Shown here: positions 1 through 11,559 of the stretch, piece by piece
Layout of the letters: each line of letters starts with the position of its first letter
Position numbering within the stretch: the stretch's first letter is position 1
Origin: Aspidiotus rigidus
Taxonomy: Eukaryota; Arthropoda; Insecta; Hemiptera; Diaspididae
Assembly (NCBI GenBank): GCA_035079385.1
Contig: JAVHKY010000025.1
Location: 21,345,294 to 21,409,293, forward strand
Length of the DNA: 64,000 bases
Direction of reading: 5' to 3'
Program-made: the position numbers and the translations under genes
The notes under the pieces: generated by a model
What the model saw: the letters and a program-made list of their open reading frames with translations, nothing else
Told to the model about the DNA's origin: nothing
Database searches by the model: none

Positions 1-8
1 AACATTCG

Positions 9-210
9 ATGAAAGATGTTCATAAACGCACGCACTACAAATTAGATAGGATGATAAAAAACCTTAAATTCCGCTCCATTCAAGAGTTATTCCAGGTTTT
101 TCATTCTTTTACTCTTATACGCCATAGTCTTAAAACCTCTTACAATTTCGGTAAAAGCATCGTTACTGTTGAACGAATCGCGCACGTTGTTAGCGATCCT
201 GGCGGATGCC
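9..210 (+). repeat. Left arm of a distant inverted repeat pair (partner 7031-7207)
   Basis: Read on the plus strand, this stretch matches the reverse complement of 7031-7207 almost end to end with small indels. Shared landmarks include the GAAAGATGTTCATAAACGCACG start and the GCGATCCTGGCGGAT end. A 69-codon frame runs through it, but the partner does not preserve that frame, so I do not call it a gene. It is a dispersed repeat, or one terminus of an element that begins outside the window. Confidence 0.75.
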
Positions 211-230
211 CGTTTTGAATAGCCAATGCG

Positions 231-355
231 CTGATGCTTATCGATTCAACGTTTTTGTTCTCGTACAAGCGAGTGATTTTATGTCAACTCCGAGTTTTTA
301 TGTACAACAGTGTTGGAACAAGTTCACTTGACGAACTTTTGCGTCTTACAAATTA
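231..355. repeat. Dispersed repeat fragment (family also at 11.56-12.54 kb)
   Basis: The words GCTTATCGATT, ACAAGTTCA and TGACGAAC-TTTG-GTCT-ACAAAT occur in the same order here and at 12081-12300 and 12435-12540. This points to one old dispersed family. No coding potential is visible. Confidence 0.55.
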
Positions 356-360
356 AGAAG

Positions 361-3245
361 CCGTCACGCTACCAATAGTTGGCTGTTGAGGAAAACGGTA
401 TGCCTAAGGTTGAAGTCTTCGAAACTCTGAATTCAAGGGTGAGCGGTCAGCGTGGCATTCTCCTTTTTTGATAGTGGGGTTCCGGGGGAAGGACGTGAAA
501 CGCAAGCATTTTGACGACCATTTCATGTGAGAGCATCGGGCGCTAAGAAAAAGCCTAAGATAGAGGAGGACGAGAAACGCAATATGAAATTAATGTCATA
601 AAATCATAGTATCAAAATTTCATTCAAATAACTCATTTGATGGCCCCGCAAATAAAGCACGTCTATCCTTACTTTAAAAGAGGAACTGTTGTAATGAGGA
701 TACCGTGAAGGATTGACATTTTTTCCCCTAACCTATGTATAGGCCTCGATTGTCACTCATTTTCAACCACTAGACTGTGTATCTCTTTTTCAAGGCAACT
801 GCTTATTATTTTTTTTTATTCATTAATTTCGGGTGTGTGAGCATCCTAATAGACCACATTTCGATGGATTTTCTACGATGCGCCGAAAACAAGAGCTGTC
901 GTGGAATTTTCCCGGTATTTTTCCAGGTAAAAATCGACCAATTTTCCGAAAAACTTGTTTACCGAATGGAAACTCATAAGAGAGTCAACGAATTCATTTC
1001 TAGAAGCAATCGTCTAACAGAATGCTACACAGCCATCATTATTACGAAACATATTGTACAAGCAAAGACGTTGCACCCTCTGCAAGGAACAGTGACTGAG
1101 CATCTAAATAAAATAATAAAAGCCGGTACTTCACTCGAACAATTTTCCTGTAATTTTTGAAAGTAGTAAAAAAATGAGGAAAATTTTTCCAACGTTTGCT
1201 CGAAAATATGAACGTTTAGCATAATCTGGTTCAAACAAACGATGTCAATCTGATTTTCGCATTCTCTTTCCACAATTTCGTTGGCAACGGTTAACGGATA
1301 TTACTGCATAAAATGAATAAAAAAAAAATGCTTCACAATGAACGCAACCCAGAGAGGGAGGAACAAGCGAGTCGAACGCGGGTTTCATTTTAAATTCAAA
1401 TAAGAAACGATTCGAGTCAAAATTTTCCGGCATATTGAACTGGTATGCCAAACTATATCAAAAGATAAACTTGCGAATACTGTATAGTAGTTCTTAGGAA
1501 TAGAGAACTTTTGGAATTTCTCTTCTTGTTCTTTCGATTGTACTGGTGGGCAATATTTGTACGTGCAGGTGTACGGAAAAATCACCTCCAAATTGTCATC
1601 TCGAAAAAGTCGAGGGTGAGAGTATTTTTTTATTTTTCAAGAATGACAACGTGGCCATAAGTTTCGACGTAGAAAGTGTGTTGGTTTTTAATAAATTTAG
1701 TTTCTATTAATTCTGGAGGGATGAAAGTATTTCAGGTTTTGATCTTGTGTTTTTGAGGAGGTAGAAGTTTCTTCCACTTGGCCATAGTTTTCAATGTTTT
1801 TTTTTTTGTTATTTCCAGCTATCTTATACTGATGGCGGTGCTACTAGCGTATGGGCTCTGAAAATAACTTATGTCGTGCTCCAAAAGTGTGATCTACCAC
1901 TCTGCTATAGCTTAGGCTCTCTACTAATGTTTCACTTTTAAAAAACACGCCTAAGAATATCGGTTGCATGATCTGCAGAATTAATAGAGAGAGCTATAAT
2001 ACGATCCTGATTTCAGCTGTGTCGCGATTCTGTTGGCAGACAAATGACTACCCGATTCAAATTGGTGGGGGCCGATTTTCCGGACGTCAAAAACATAATC
2101 AAAGTCATCTTGTGGAAGGTGATGTGCCGGCTTCCGCTGGAAAATATGACGCGAACGTCCACAATATACGAAATCATAGAGCGAGGGTAGATCCACCTTG
2201 GGTCTTTGGGCTTCTTCAGGGCACATTGCCACTACTTTGTTGAGTGCGAATAAGGGTTTCCTATTCATTCCGACGAGTAGGTTGCATACAAACAAAACCC
2301 TTCTTTAGATGGATTGAAGTCTTGCGAGCCGTCCTCATTTTGGTGTTTTCTGAATATCGCTAACTGGCTTAGGAGTAGCCCACATGCACAAAACCTCGGT
2401 AGTGCGCGTAAGCTAGTGTAGCAAACTAATGGCTTCGATTTTTTTCTGGATGTTGAGTTTATTTAGAGGAATAGAGACGTCGTGCGCTGGATGAAAAAAA
2501 GATCAAACAGTGTCCTATTCAAAGTCTCTTGGAAATTATATTGCGTCCTAGAAAAGGGTAGTCAAATTGCGGCCCGGTTCATTTTGCGTCATCTCGAATG
2601 CACTGCATAGAGGCATTATGGTTTATATCCCAGAAATTAATTGTCGGCCACTTACCAAAGTTCTTTGACTGATAAATTTCTGTACAAAACCAATTGAACG
2701 AGTTGCACGTCGCTGATTTTCTTTTTGTACCGTTTGACTTGGCTGCAAATGAGATGTTTCGTGTAGCCTTTTTTGACTATCTCGCGACAAGGATATAGAT
2801 CAGTTTTCGGGCGAAATTTTTCGTGTAAATGGGCGGGAACGAGTTCGTTAGTATTTTAGCGTCAAATTGGATATTTTCGAGTGTTTTGAGAAAGATGGCT
2901 ATTTTTGAGTGAAGTGAGCAGAAACTTGAATTGAAATTACTCTTGAATGATTCATTTGTGTCGATGGTGCACACCATTACTATACCGCTCAATTCTGTTT
3001 AAAAGGTCGGTGAATCATGTAAATGATCTTACTGCTCAAGTATCAGCACTTAACTGTAAGTCAATAACCTTTGTTTGTGACATTACATGGGTCCATTTTG
3101 TGGCGACGGCCTTCAATTTTTCGGGTTGTAATTTGTCTATTCCATTTTTCCACTCTCAATTTTCAGAGATTCATTTCGACTTTTTTTTTCTAATCAGCAG
3201 GGTGTAATTTGACGGCCTTGATTTGTATTACCTCGAGCGATCGAC
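361..3245. other. No recognisable gene
   Basis: AT-rich intron-like or intergenic sequence. Frames of 127 codons (777-1160) and 91-104 codons (about 2.0-2.3 kb) are present, but they show no family motif I recognise and they overlap each other on opposite strands. A word near 1836, GGTGCTACTAGCGT, recurs inverted near 56730, so at least part is repeat-derived. Confidence 0.5.
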
Positions 3246-3731
3246 TTAGTTCGTCCTCAAGATTTTAAATCTCGAGTTGTTTTGTCCTTTGTAACATTTT
3301 TCTGCTGGGCCTAAATGTTCCAATTGTTTTGAATTTTTCGTACATTTTGAAGAATAGTTCCCTAACAATTGCCGCATTACTTGACTGTGCCTGGTCAGAC
3401 TGGATTCGGTATCTTTAAGCAAGACCGCGGAGGTGGGCTTTTGACCTGTTTCCAGAACATATTTAAATGTTACTCCGGATTTCCATTTTGTTTGGTTGCC
3501 CTCAAGTACTGTCGTGCATGTGTTCATGTTCGCACTTGTGAGGAAACTTCGCTCCTTCCTATACCCAACCCAAAAAATAGTCAATAGTTCGTGCACTTTG
3601 AAATGCCCAACCGTCGACTGTGACTTTCCGTTTTCCAAAAGTTTCTCCATCACTTTCAATTTGGACATGAGTGTACGAAAACTAGTTTCAGTACGAGCCG
3701 CCACCCATTCCTCTCCAGGACTTGTTCTCAC
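3246..3731 (-). pseudogene. Degraded pogo/Tigger-type transposase, N-terminal DNA-binding part
   Basis: A 161-codon frame on the minus strand. Residues about 20-65 read like the psq/CENP-B-type helix-turn-helix of pogo/Tigger (Tc1-mariner superfamily) transposases: a KLKVMEKLLENGKSQSTVG segment, then FKVHE and a degraded ...RKER... where the family usually has a STIR-x-I-x-KNE pattern. Those usual residues are scrambled, suggesting small indels. The family's central DNA-binding region and DDE catalytic domain should follow at lower coordinates, but I could not find them, so the copy is truncated and dead. The first Met is arbitrary. The assignment rests on motif memory only; the alternative is a chance frame. 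Confidence 0.5.
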
Positions 3732-5728
3732 CGGCCATAGCTTAATTTGAAGATGAATAAAACTACATTCGCCCTAGTGATTCTTGTCAATGCTTTCTTC
3801 CTTTCTTTTTTCATTTTGTAATGGCGCTAGGGCTAAGGAGCCCTCTGAATTACATACTTGGGAATGCGCAAGTTTCCAATTTTAATGTGCATAATTCGAA
3901 AAAATAGAGAGCTGAAGGAGGCCTGCTTTATGGTTCTTGAATTTATTGAGAAATGATATCAGATTACTCCGTCTATCTTTCCTCCATAAAGACCGCAGTA
4001 CCTACACTCGGGAAAGTCTTTCCTGCACAATAAAATGTTCTGCAGACGGCATTCTTCTTCGCCCCTCTTCAATCCTCTTGGTGTATTAGGAGCCGTTGAA
4101 TGAAAATCGATGGACGTATTTATTTTGATCGCATCGGAAGCAGTTTAAATAAATATTATGCAGTATACCTACGAGAAGATACATAAGTAAAATAGCAGAC
4201 TAATGTTTATGAAAAGACTATCTTCTATATACAATCGAAAAACCGTGCAAGAAATCACGCTGAAAAATACCTCGCGTGCGATAACGTAGTCGGAAAGGAG
4301 GAAAAGAATACGACATTACTACAATAGTAGACACAACAAGTACCTATATTTTTCGGTATAGGAAAAAAAAAAGGGAAGAAAACACATCGCCACCGTCTCG
4401 TATAAGACGAAGACAGTACTCGTAAATATACAAACGATGAGAATTTTGTGAAGAATTTGAAATTCAACGGAGCGTTTATTTCTCCGCCACCGTCGCCTCT
4501 CAAAAATACAGTACACATATCTATTTTGAATAACTTGGCACCGATTTTTAAAAGGGTTACACCCCGCACTTAATGTACCCCAATAAATCAAATAAGCTTT
4601 ATCGAAAATTCCGAACACCGAATCACTCTCTTATTGCTGCCGCTATCCGCTTTCTTACCGACGGCCCGCACCGCGCCCGTCTTCCATTCGTCGCGCGATA
4701 CTGCGAGCACTTCTTTGCAGTTATATGCTTAAACTGCGAGATGTCTATATCGCGAATTTTTTCTCCGTTAGAGAAGAACGTGAATTTCATCGATAGGCAG
4801 GCGATACCTAGGCGCGTCTCTCGTCGTCGTCGTCCTCTGCGCTCGAAACACCTCTTTCGATCTATTCCATATATAACTGTTGGCTGTCAATAAGCTGATA
4901 CGTATTCGATAAACGTAAGAAAATTTAATAATTCTCCCTGCGAATGTCATTTCGTTCTGATGCGAAAACATGTTTACAGTTCAGTCGCGAAGATTCACGT
5001 TCGTGTTATAACGCGTATTTAAGCTGAAATGTGTAACGGAAATCAAATTCTTAAAGCGATTACGACACACTGTGTATACATTTTACCCGGAAAAATTTTT
5101 GACACCTATAAATAGGCTACACGTAAAGATGATTGAATACGTTCGCAGGTTTCGCGATTAAACTTCGTATATTTTAAGAAGGGCAAAGCGAACGCTACGG
5201 TTGTACGACGTCAAAAGCTTCTCCCCGCCTTTTTGGCTTTTCGCGGGTGGTTGCTCTAATCATCCGCCGTAAGCTGCGTGAGAAAACGCTGTTTTCACGT
5301 TCACCTTTCGCGTTCGATGTTAGATATGACGGAGTCGAAGTCATTTACCTGAGCTTCGTCTACTTGAAAATTAATAATTTTTAGAATATCCGCGAACTAC
5401 CCGGAGGAAGAATAAGAGATTCGATACAAGAAAGTGATGAATGATGAATGATGGAATGAAAAAAGAAAAGAAAGACGAATGCAAATTTCTTAGCGAAGAA
5501 TACGTGCGATGGAAATTCACACGCTCCAAAAGAGAATTTATAACGCGAGCCTCGAGTGTAATAATTACCTACTTCTCGATTTCTTCTTCAACTCCTTCAG
5601 CTTTCTTCCTCATTCTCCGTCGCATTCGTTGTCACGCTATGATTGAAATTGGTGAGTGCACGTTTGAATTCAGCAGAGTAATGTATGTGCTAAAACTGAA
5701 TGAAAGAAATATTCCGCTTAGTCTGAGG
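3732..5728. other. Mostly unique-looking AT-rich sequence, no gene seen
   Basis: From about 4250 the composition changes to a style rich in ACG/CGT/TCG words, seen again in other apparently non-repeat blocks of the window. No frame here carries a recognisable domain or convincing splice-flanked coding segment. Confidence 0.45.
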
Positions 5729-5885
5729 CACTGGTCCTCAAACTGAGGGCCGCGAGACAGAGACAGGGGAGCCGCGAAAGGTTGATGTAACTTTTAAAAA
5801 ATAGTGGTTTCTAATAAATATACTCATATTTAAGAATAATTTTTCTCCAAGGCGGCCGCAGTCTCCAAAAGTTTGAGAACCACTG
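5729..5885. mobile_element. Short hAT-like MITE
   Basis: The ends form an imperfect inverted repeat: CACTGGTCCTCAAACT at 5729-5744, and at the right end the reverse complement of CAGTGGTTCTCAAACT (5870-5885). Both are followed inward by GC-rich GGGCCGC/GCGGCCGCC words. CAGTGGTTCTCAAACT is a terminus I associate with non-autonomous hAT elements spread through many animal genomes. No clear 8-bp target duplication survives. Confidence 0.75.
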
Positions 5886-6328
5886 AACCACAGTGGACCA
5901 TCTGATGACGTCATAGACGGGGCATTGAGCATTTGCTGTGCTAAGAGATTTAGAAAGGGTATTAAGTTGAGAGTTTCTGAACATGGTGGAAAAAGAAGAA
6001 GATGCAGTATAGCCCTTCTCCCCTTTCCCACCTTAGCGAGCTCAATGATATCAAAAGCTATTCAATTTTTTATTATGTTCATAACCTCGGTACCCTTTGA
6101 ATTTGAATTTTGGCAATGAAGTCGACAATGATCGAGTGTTTTGTGATGAAGCAAAATATTGTCACCGTATTGATAACCAAAACCCACTAATTCAGTGATA
6201 TCTAAATCGCTACCTGAAGTTACGGTATTTTTCTCGAGAAAGAGAACACGATGTGCATAATTATGATTCAAGTGAGCTCTAAAAATTACACATCTCCGCC
6301 TTGTTTCTCAAATTTTGATGTACATTTT
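5886..6328. other. No gene seen
   Basis: Contains a TGACGTCA octamer near 5906-5913. The rest is AT-rich sequence without recognisable coding content. Confidence 0.4.
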
Positions 6329-6694
6329 AGCGGGGAACCCGCTATCCCTTTTGTTGGGGGTACTTTCAGGAAATTTTCGTTCGCGAGCGAGGTTGATGAC
6401 GTCTCGGAGAGGGGGACTTGGAAAAATTTCGAACCTCTAGCCACGTATGATAGGAAGTGGACTTGGAAAAATTCCTACCTCCGAGCTATATATGATAGCA
6501 GCGGGACTTGGAAAAAATGTCGACGCTCTAGCCATATATGATAGGAAGGGGACTTGGAAAAATTCCTACCTCCGAGCTATATATGACAGGAGGGGGACTT
6601 GGAAAGACGACGGCCTTCAAGTTGTCACGTCATGATTTCCAGGGCTTCGAAAAACATCAGGCTCCAGGGGACTCGGAACAGCGGATTCCCCGCT
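6329..6694. mobile_element. 366-bp inverted-repeat element with internal ~62-bp tandem monomers
   Basis: Terminal inverted repeats AGCGGGGAACCCGCT (6329-6343) and AGCGGATTCCCCGCT (6680-6694) match at 14 of 15 positions. The interior (about 6411-6606) is a tandem array of about four monomers built on GGGACTTGGAAAAATT, then a short GA-rich stretch, then CCGAGCTATATATGATAGG. Short open frames across it are a by-product of the repeat. The same monomer and related termini recur across the window, so I treat this as a non-autonomous DNA element family. No transposase is present. Confidence 0.75.
6411..6606. repeat. Tandem array of ~60-65 bp GACTTGGAAAAATT monomers
   Basis: GGACTTGGAAAAATT or close variants occur at about 6413, 6459, 6503, 6549 and 6595, alternating with CTAGCC or CGAGCTATATATGATAGG. 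Spacing alternates because full-length and shorter units are mixed. Confidence 0.8.
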
Positions 6695-7030
6695 GCCATT
6701 GCAGTCCTGCAATGGCATCTAATTTTTGTGCAAAGTTTTACTTCATAGCCTATTGAACCAAACTGTTTCAAATTATTAACATAAATGTTGGCCGAAATTC
6801 TAAGGAATAATTTCTTCAAAGCTTTCTGTTCCATGTCCCACAGTTTTGTGAGAAAGAGTCTTTTTAACTACTGATCTGTAAGACATTCTTTTCCCAAAAT
6901 TATAGGAGTAGGAGTAAACCTGAATCAATCAAGGTTGACATAGCTGAATTTAAGATAGATTAAAGCGTTTGGCACATGCATTCAACTAAGAAATAATTAA
7001 AAGGTGTTACTTCAGATCAGATATTCTATT
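6695..7030. other. No gene seen
   Basis: AT-rich spacer between repeats. No coding, structural or repeat signal recognised. Confidence 0.4.
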
Positions 7031-7207
7031 CAAACTGGGTATCCGCCAGGATCGCTAGTGTTTCAAAATCATAAGAGGTTTCAAGACTATGGCGTATGAT
7101 GGTAGAAAAATGAAAAATCTGGAATGAATCTTGAATGAAGCGGAATTTAAGGTTTTTTCTATCATCCCATCTAATTTGTAGCACGTGCGTTTATGAACAT
7201 CTTTCAT
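7031..7207 (-). repeat. Right arm of inverted repeat pair (partner 9-210)
   Basis: The reverse complement of this segment aligns with 9-210, including the GGATCGCTAG...ATCCGCCAGG and GAACATCTTTCATG ends. The arms lie about 7 kb apart in opposite orientation. Confidence 0.75.
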
Positions 7208-7293
7208 GGGATGTCAAGAAGCCAAATTTGCTTCATTCAAGAGTCATTTCATTGTTTTTTATTTTTCTTTCATATATGGCCATAGGTTTGATA

Positions 7294-7566
7294 GGGGGCA
7301 TCCATAAATTACGTGAGGCAATTTTTGTGAATTTCTGGACCCTCCTCCCCCCTTTTATCTCGCGTGAGATTTTCCGAAATGTGTATTTTTGCTTTAAATA
7401 CGTTTATCTGTGCTTAATCGCGTTTATCTATTAAAAAAATGTAATTTTCGTGAATTACGTAAGATTTGTCGGCCTCCCCTCCCCCTCACGTGAGTTTTGG
7501 TGAGACTAGAGTGGACCCCCTCTCCCCCCCAAAAAAAAATGCCTCTCGTAGTTTATGGACGCCCCC
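7294..7566. mobile_element. 273-bp MITE with GGGGGC ends and ATA direct repeats
   Basis: Terminal inverted repeats of 26 bp begin GGGGGCATCCATAAATTACG on the left (7294-7319) and end at 7566 on the right (7541-7566), with three mismatches. The trinucleotide ATA flanks both sides (7291-7293 and 7567-7569) and may be the target duplication. Elements with a G-run then C(A/G)TCCATAAATTACG termini are common in arthropod genomes to my knowledge; I do not assign a superfamily. Confidence 0.8.
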
Positions 7567-7698
7567 ATACCTCGTACAATTTCTGTCTCCGCAACATGAT
7601 GCTGGCGCTGCCCAGTTCAAATATCCCTATTGATCCACTTGAAAATTTATCTTCAAGTTGGATTGTCTATTTACTTGAGAAGAAGTATGACGACCTTA

Positions 7699-7958
7699 TG
7701 ACTATATATTATGTGGACTGCGCTAACGTCTATGAAACGATCAAAAGAAGCGTCCACAAACGTGATGAGGTTCGGCAAAAACCACGGGCATTAAAAATAC
7801 ACACGTTTCACCTTTCCTACCTACTGCAAATGTGGTATTTGCTGACTATATTTTATACACAGACGTCATAAGCATAACACAGTCGCACCACTCCTCCTCC
7901 TACTAGATGTTGAACTATATTTTTTACTGCTTAGCGCAGTCCACATAATGTATAGTCA
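7699..7958. mobile_element. 260-bp MITE with 28-bp inverted termini
   Basis: The left end begins TGACTATATATTATGTGG (7699-7726) and the right end is its reverse complement with one mismatch (7931-7958). The interior carries no coding frame I can recognise. No obvious target duplication. Confidence 0.75.
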
Positions 7959-8163
7959 AAGTGACAACCCAAATTAATACAACTAATTGGACCCATCAGA
8001 ACTAAATGATCCAACCTCTATGGTTTAGGAAAGCAAAAACAAGCTTTGACGCTTGATTTCTGCTAATTCACACTTTTCCTTCTGAAAAATGGAATGAACC
8101 CTCGAGAAAGTATGATTATGACAACAATGGTAAAACCACGCTCTGCTTTCATGGTAGAGTAAA

Positions 8164-8769
8164 TCGATGGTGACGTGCACAAAGGATCTAAGTGACATTT
8201 TTATCAAAAATGAGTTAAGGGCAAAAATGGGTCAAGGAGCTCATGGACTATCGGCCTGCATCGAAAAAAGTGGGAAAAAGTCCACCAATTAGCCCCCAGG
8301 GGCAATGTACAAATGTAGTAAGTGACGAAAATCATATTTTTGTTGCGCCAATTGTAGTAAGTGCAGAAAATAACATGCAGAACCCTATATCGCCGCACTT
8401 ACGACAAATGGCTTGTCACGCAAATGTACTTAATACAACCTGTGCAATCCTTCAATCTTTATTGTGCCATTACAATTAGTATAGGAAATAGGTGCACTAA
8501 TGTAGTAAGTGAAAAATCGTTCAAGCCAAATGTCGTAAGTGCGCTCAAAAGGTCAAAATATGGCTGTAGAATGCTTATAAATTAAGCTACACATTTTTTT
8601 AAAACGAGGATCTATTCTTTAGGGTTGGTGCGTCCTACATCCCAAATTTCAAGTAACTTCAAGCAATACTGTGGCCAGCAGGTCAAATTGAAGTTCCAAA
8701 AATTTTCAAATCGCTCTCCAGAAAAATATGGTTTTTGTCACTTAGATCCTTTGTGCACGTCACCATCGA
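8164..8769. mobile_element. 606-bp element with perfect 34-bp inverted termini
   Basis: The left terminus starts TCGATGGTGACGTGCACAAA (8164-8197), and 8736-8769 is its exact reverse complement over 34 bp. Inside, the word TGT(A/C)GTAAGTG occurs in direct orientation at about 8314, 8351, 8500 and 8530 and once inverted near 8398. This is the layout of subterminal transposase-binding repeats in non-autonomous DNA transposons. No transposase is encoded. Perfect termini suggest it is younger than its neighbours. Confidence 0.85.
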
Positions 8770-11550
8770 AATGATCGTTCTAGGTGAACGATGAATTTGA
8801 TGTAACAAAAGATTGTGGACACATTAAGTGAGCTCATACGCGTGAGATCCGCTAGGAGCTCTAGAGCATGAGTGCAAGCTAGAAGCATTGTGTTGACATG
8901 AAACTTTTGTCCTTGCTGCAGATTTATGAAGTGCATTATAGATATTGTCTTTCAGACTTCTAGTACAAAGCAACGTTGGTTACCTGAACACTATATCTTT
9001 TCCCTGCGTTATAATTCCTTTTTCTTTTACAGAGTACCTCAAATCTTAATTAGCACTTGATTTGTTGAGAAATTCCAAATTGACTCCAGGCTCATGTTTT
9101 AAAGAAAAACTGTTGGTCGTTCAATTTACTACCATCCTTCAAAGGACTTATTTGTTAGGATCTCTGGATGGTCTGCTCTTACTTTACTCTCTTCTATTGT
9201 TGGACCTTTCCTCTCATCTAAATGCTTTCACTAACCTTTGTTTCTGTAAAGTATAACGTGAACTCCTCAGTTCCTGACGGAAGGGAAGGCTGGTAATAGT
9301 CATCACCCATCATGACAAGAATGAGTACCTTGTACTCTTTAGGAATACTGCATGTCTTTGCCAAACGCTCATGAACAAAGGGGAGGTTCTAGTATTTTTC
9401 TGCTCTCTGAGATGAGATATTGGTTGTTTGATTACGTTATACCTGTGATATCTCACACGGAACAAGAGACTTGGAAACCGGAGTCGTGCTTTGGCATCAA
9501 TATGCGAAGAATTATAATATTGTGTCTGTATCGTCATTCTGATTAATGGCCTACTTCCACCATGCCTGCAAGGCTTTCAAACTTTTGGGAAAAGCATGCA
9601 CCCTCGTTTGTTCACAGTTTTGCAGTAGAGCGTTAGAAGACATTTGTACGAGCATAATTATAAGTACACTTTCGCCCTAAGTCAAGTTTCATCTGGCGCA
9701 CACAGAGAGAGTTGAAAGGAAACAATTTACAGGAATTCGTTTTTCGCGTTTCATAAAATCGTAAAGGTTGTATGATTTCGTATTATACTGCGAATTATTT
9801 CTTTTCCTTATTTAAATGACTTTGTTCGCGACAGATTTTTATTACCGAGAAAAAAATTTCATAATCTTGTTCAATGTAACATAAAAGATTAATTAGTCAT
9901 AAAAACTGACCATTATGCCAAATTTGCTGGATTTGGTAATAGCTATATGAAATGCAGCAAAAAATTATTAGCCTGTAAAGGATATAAATTGTGAATGAAA
10001 GTCACTTTCTTTATATTAATCGTCTTTTTGAATGAACTGTTCTGTTGTAAAAGGAAGTTGAGTATTCGTTTAAAGTTATTTGCCTTTCAAGGTCTTGCTT
10101 TTGTATGGTCGTGAAAAAGAAAAAAACGAACTTGAAGACCTACTGGTGTATTTGTTAAAACGATATCAGTTTGTATGCTGTTTTCGTGCAGTAGATTTGA
10201 TGGAATCAGATCTTTGATGCACTGTTTGTAAAAGTCCTATGGCGACGCAGGCGAAAAAATTCATTTTGACTGCCAGCAGAAGATTTTATGAAAAATTCTG
10301 TTTTACAATTTCAAAGATTAATGGTGATGTCCTCGTCTATCGAATGAACTCGCATTGCAATTTTGAGGATTTAATCGGCCTTCTGTAGATTTATCGTGAA
10401 CCACTTGTTTTTGTTTCTACTCTCGCAAACACTTCTATCGATATGAAGGCTTTTCATCGTACGGAGTCAAAGAGGTACAACATTTTCTATACACTACAAA
10501 CTAGTCGTATTCAACTCGCTAATTTTACAGAATATATTTCAAAACGGATATCTGTACTTCACGCGAGTCTGTGAGCGTCTCCTTCAATTTACTGTAATGG
10601 ATTCGACAGGTGAAGTTACTCTCACAATTTTGCGAGCGTACGTTTACTTTTTTTTTTTTTTTTTTTTTCATCAGATGTTTTGATAAAGTTGAAAATCAAT
10701 CTCTCTGTAAAAGTGATTTCATTTTCAATACAATCTATTCAACTAAGCCACTTAGCACGAAGTGAATACGTTAATGAGAAAATGTTACGTGTTTAAATTT
10801 CCGTTTTTTTGAAAAGTTCTCGATCCCTTGACACATAAATTGGTTCACGCAACGGAGGATGAAATTGGAATTTAAAAAGAGAAAAAATTACTGTTAAATA
10901 TTTCGTAGTATGTATTCTAGCAATCAACTGCGGGTCCTAACTCCCTGAAGAGAGTGATATCGAATGCTATTCTCTACTTTATCTTCCATTTGTAATTTCA
11001 TCCCTCGTGTTCACCAAGTTGGTGTCTTTGTTTCCGGTAGACGAGTTATATCTCCTACCAACTTTGAGCAGTAAAGATGAGTAGTATTACCTAATTATGA
11101 GAATGTTTTGAAAGTCCTAATTTTAACAAATACAGGGTACGGAGGAAAAATGTGATTGTCCAAATGAAATGATCTGGAGAAACGAATGCCTGTTCAGTTG
11201 CTTTAACACTCACAGACAACTTACACGCCAGACTGTTATCAGTGGCCTTCGACTCTAATGTGTTTACACTGTATCAATCAAAGTGACCTGGGTATGGAGA
11301 CCCTAGATAGCAAAAAACAAACTTTGGTCTTACTTGTATCAGAATCGGGTGATCTTTTATCAAATTTAGGTATTCCGTCATACCGATCTCAACTCGCATA
11401 ACTGCGAAATCAACTGTCAACCGGCTAGGACTTTTCTTTTCCTTTAAGGATTCCGACTATGTACTTTGTCTGCTAGTGCCGATGTACAAGAATATGCGAG
11501 CAATATTATTGGGATTTGAAAATTATTAGAGAACTTTGAATAATTTCGAC
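8770..11550. other. No gene recognised; AT-rich spacer
   Basis: Small frames only (75 codons or fewer), none with a family signature. A run of about 20 T lies near 10650-10670. From about 9650 the sequence looks unique rather than repeat-derived. Confidence 0.45.
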
Positions 11551-11559
11551 CTTCATATT

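Noticed and set aside
777..1160. 127-codon frame
   Set aside because: No family motif; hydrophobic start is compositional and opposite-strand frames overlap it.
6411..6606. Possible CRISPR-like array
   Set aside because: Units are ~60 bp with diverged repeats and no constant-length spacers; it is an internal tandem repeat of an animal transposon-like element.
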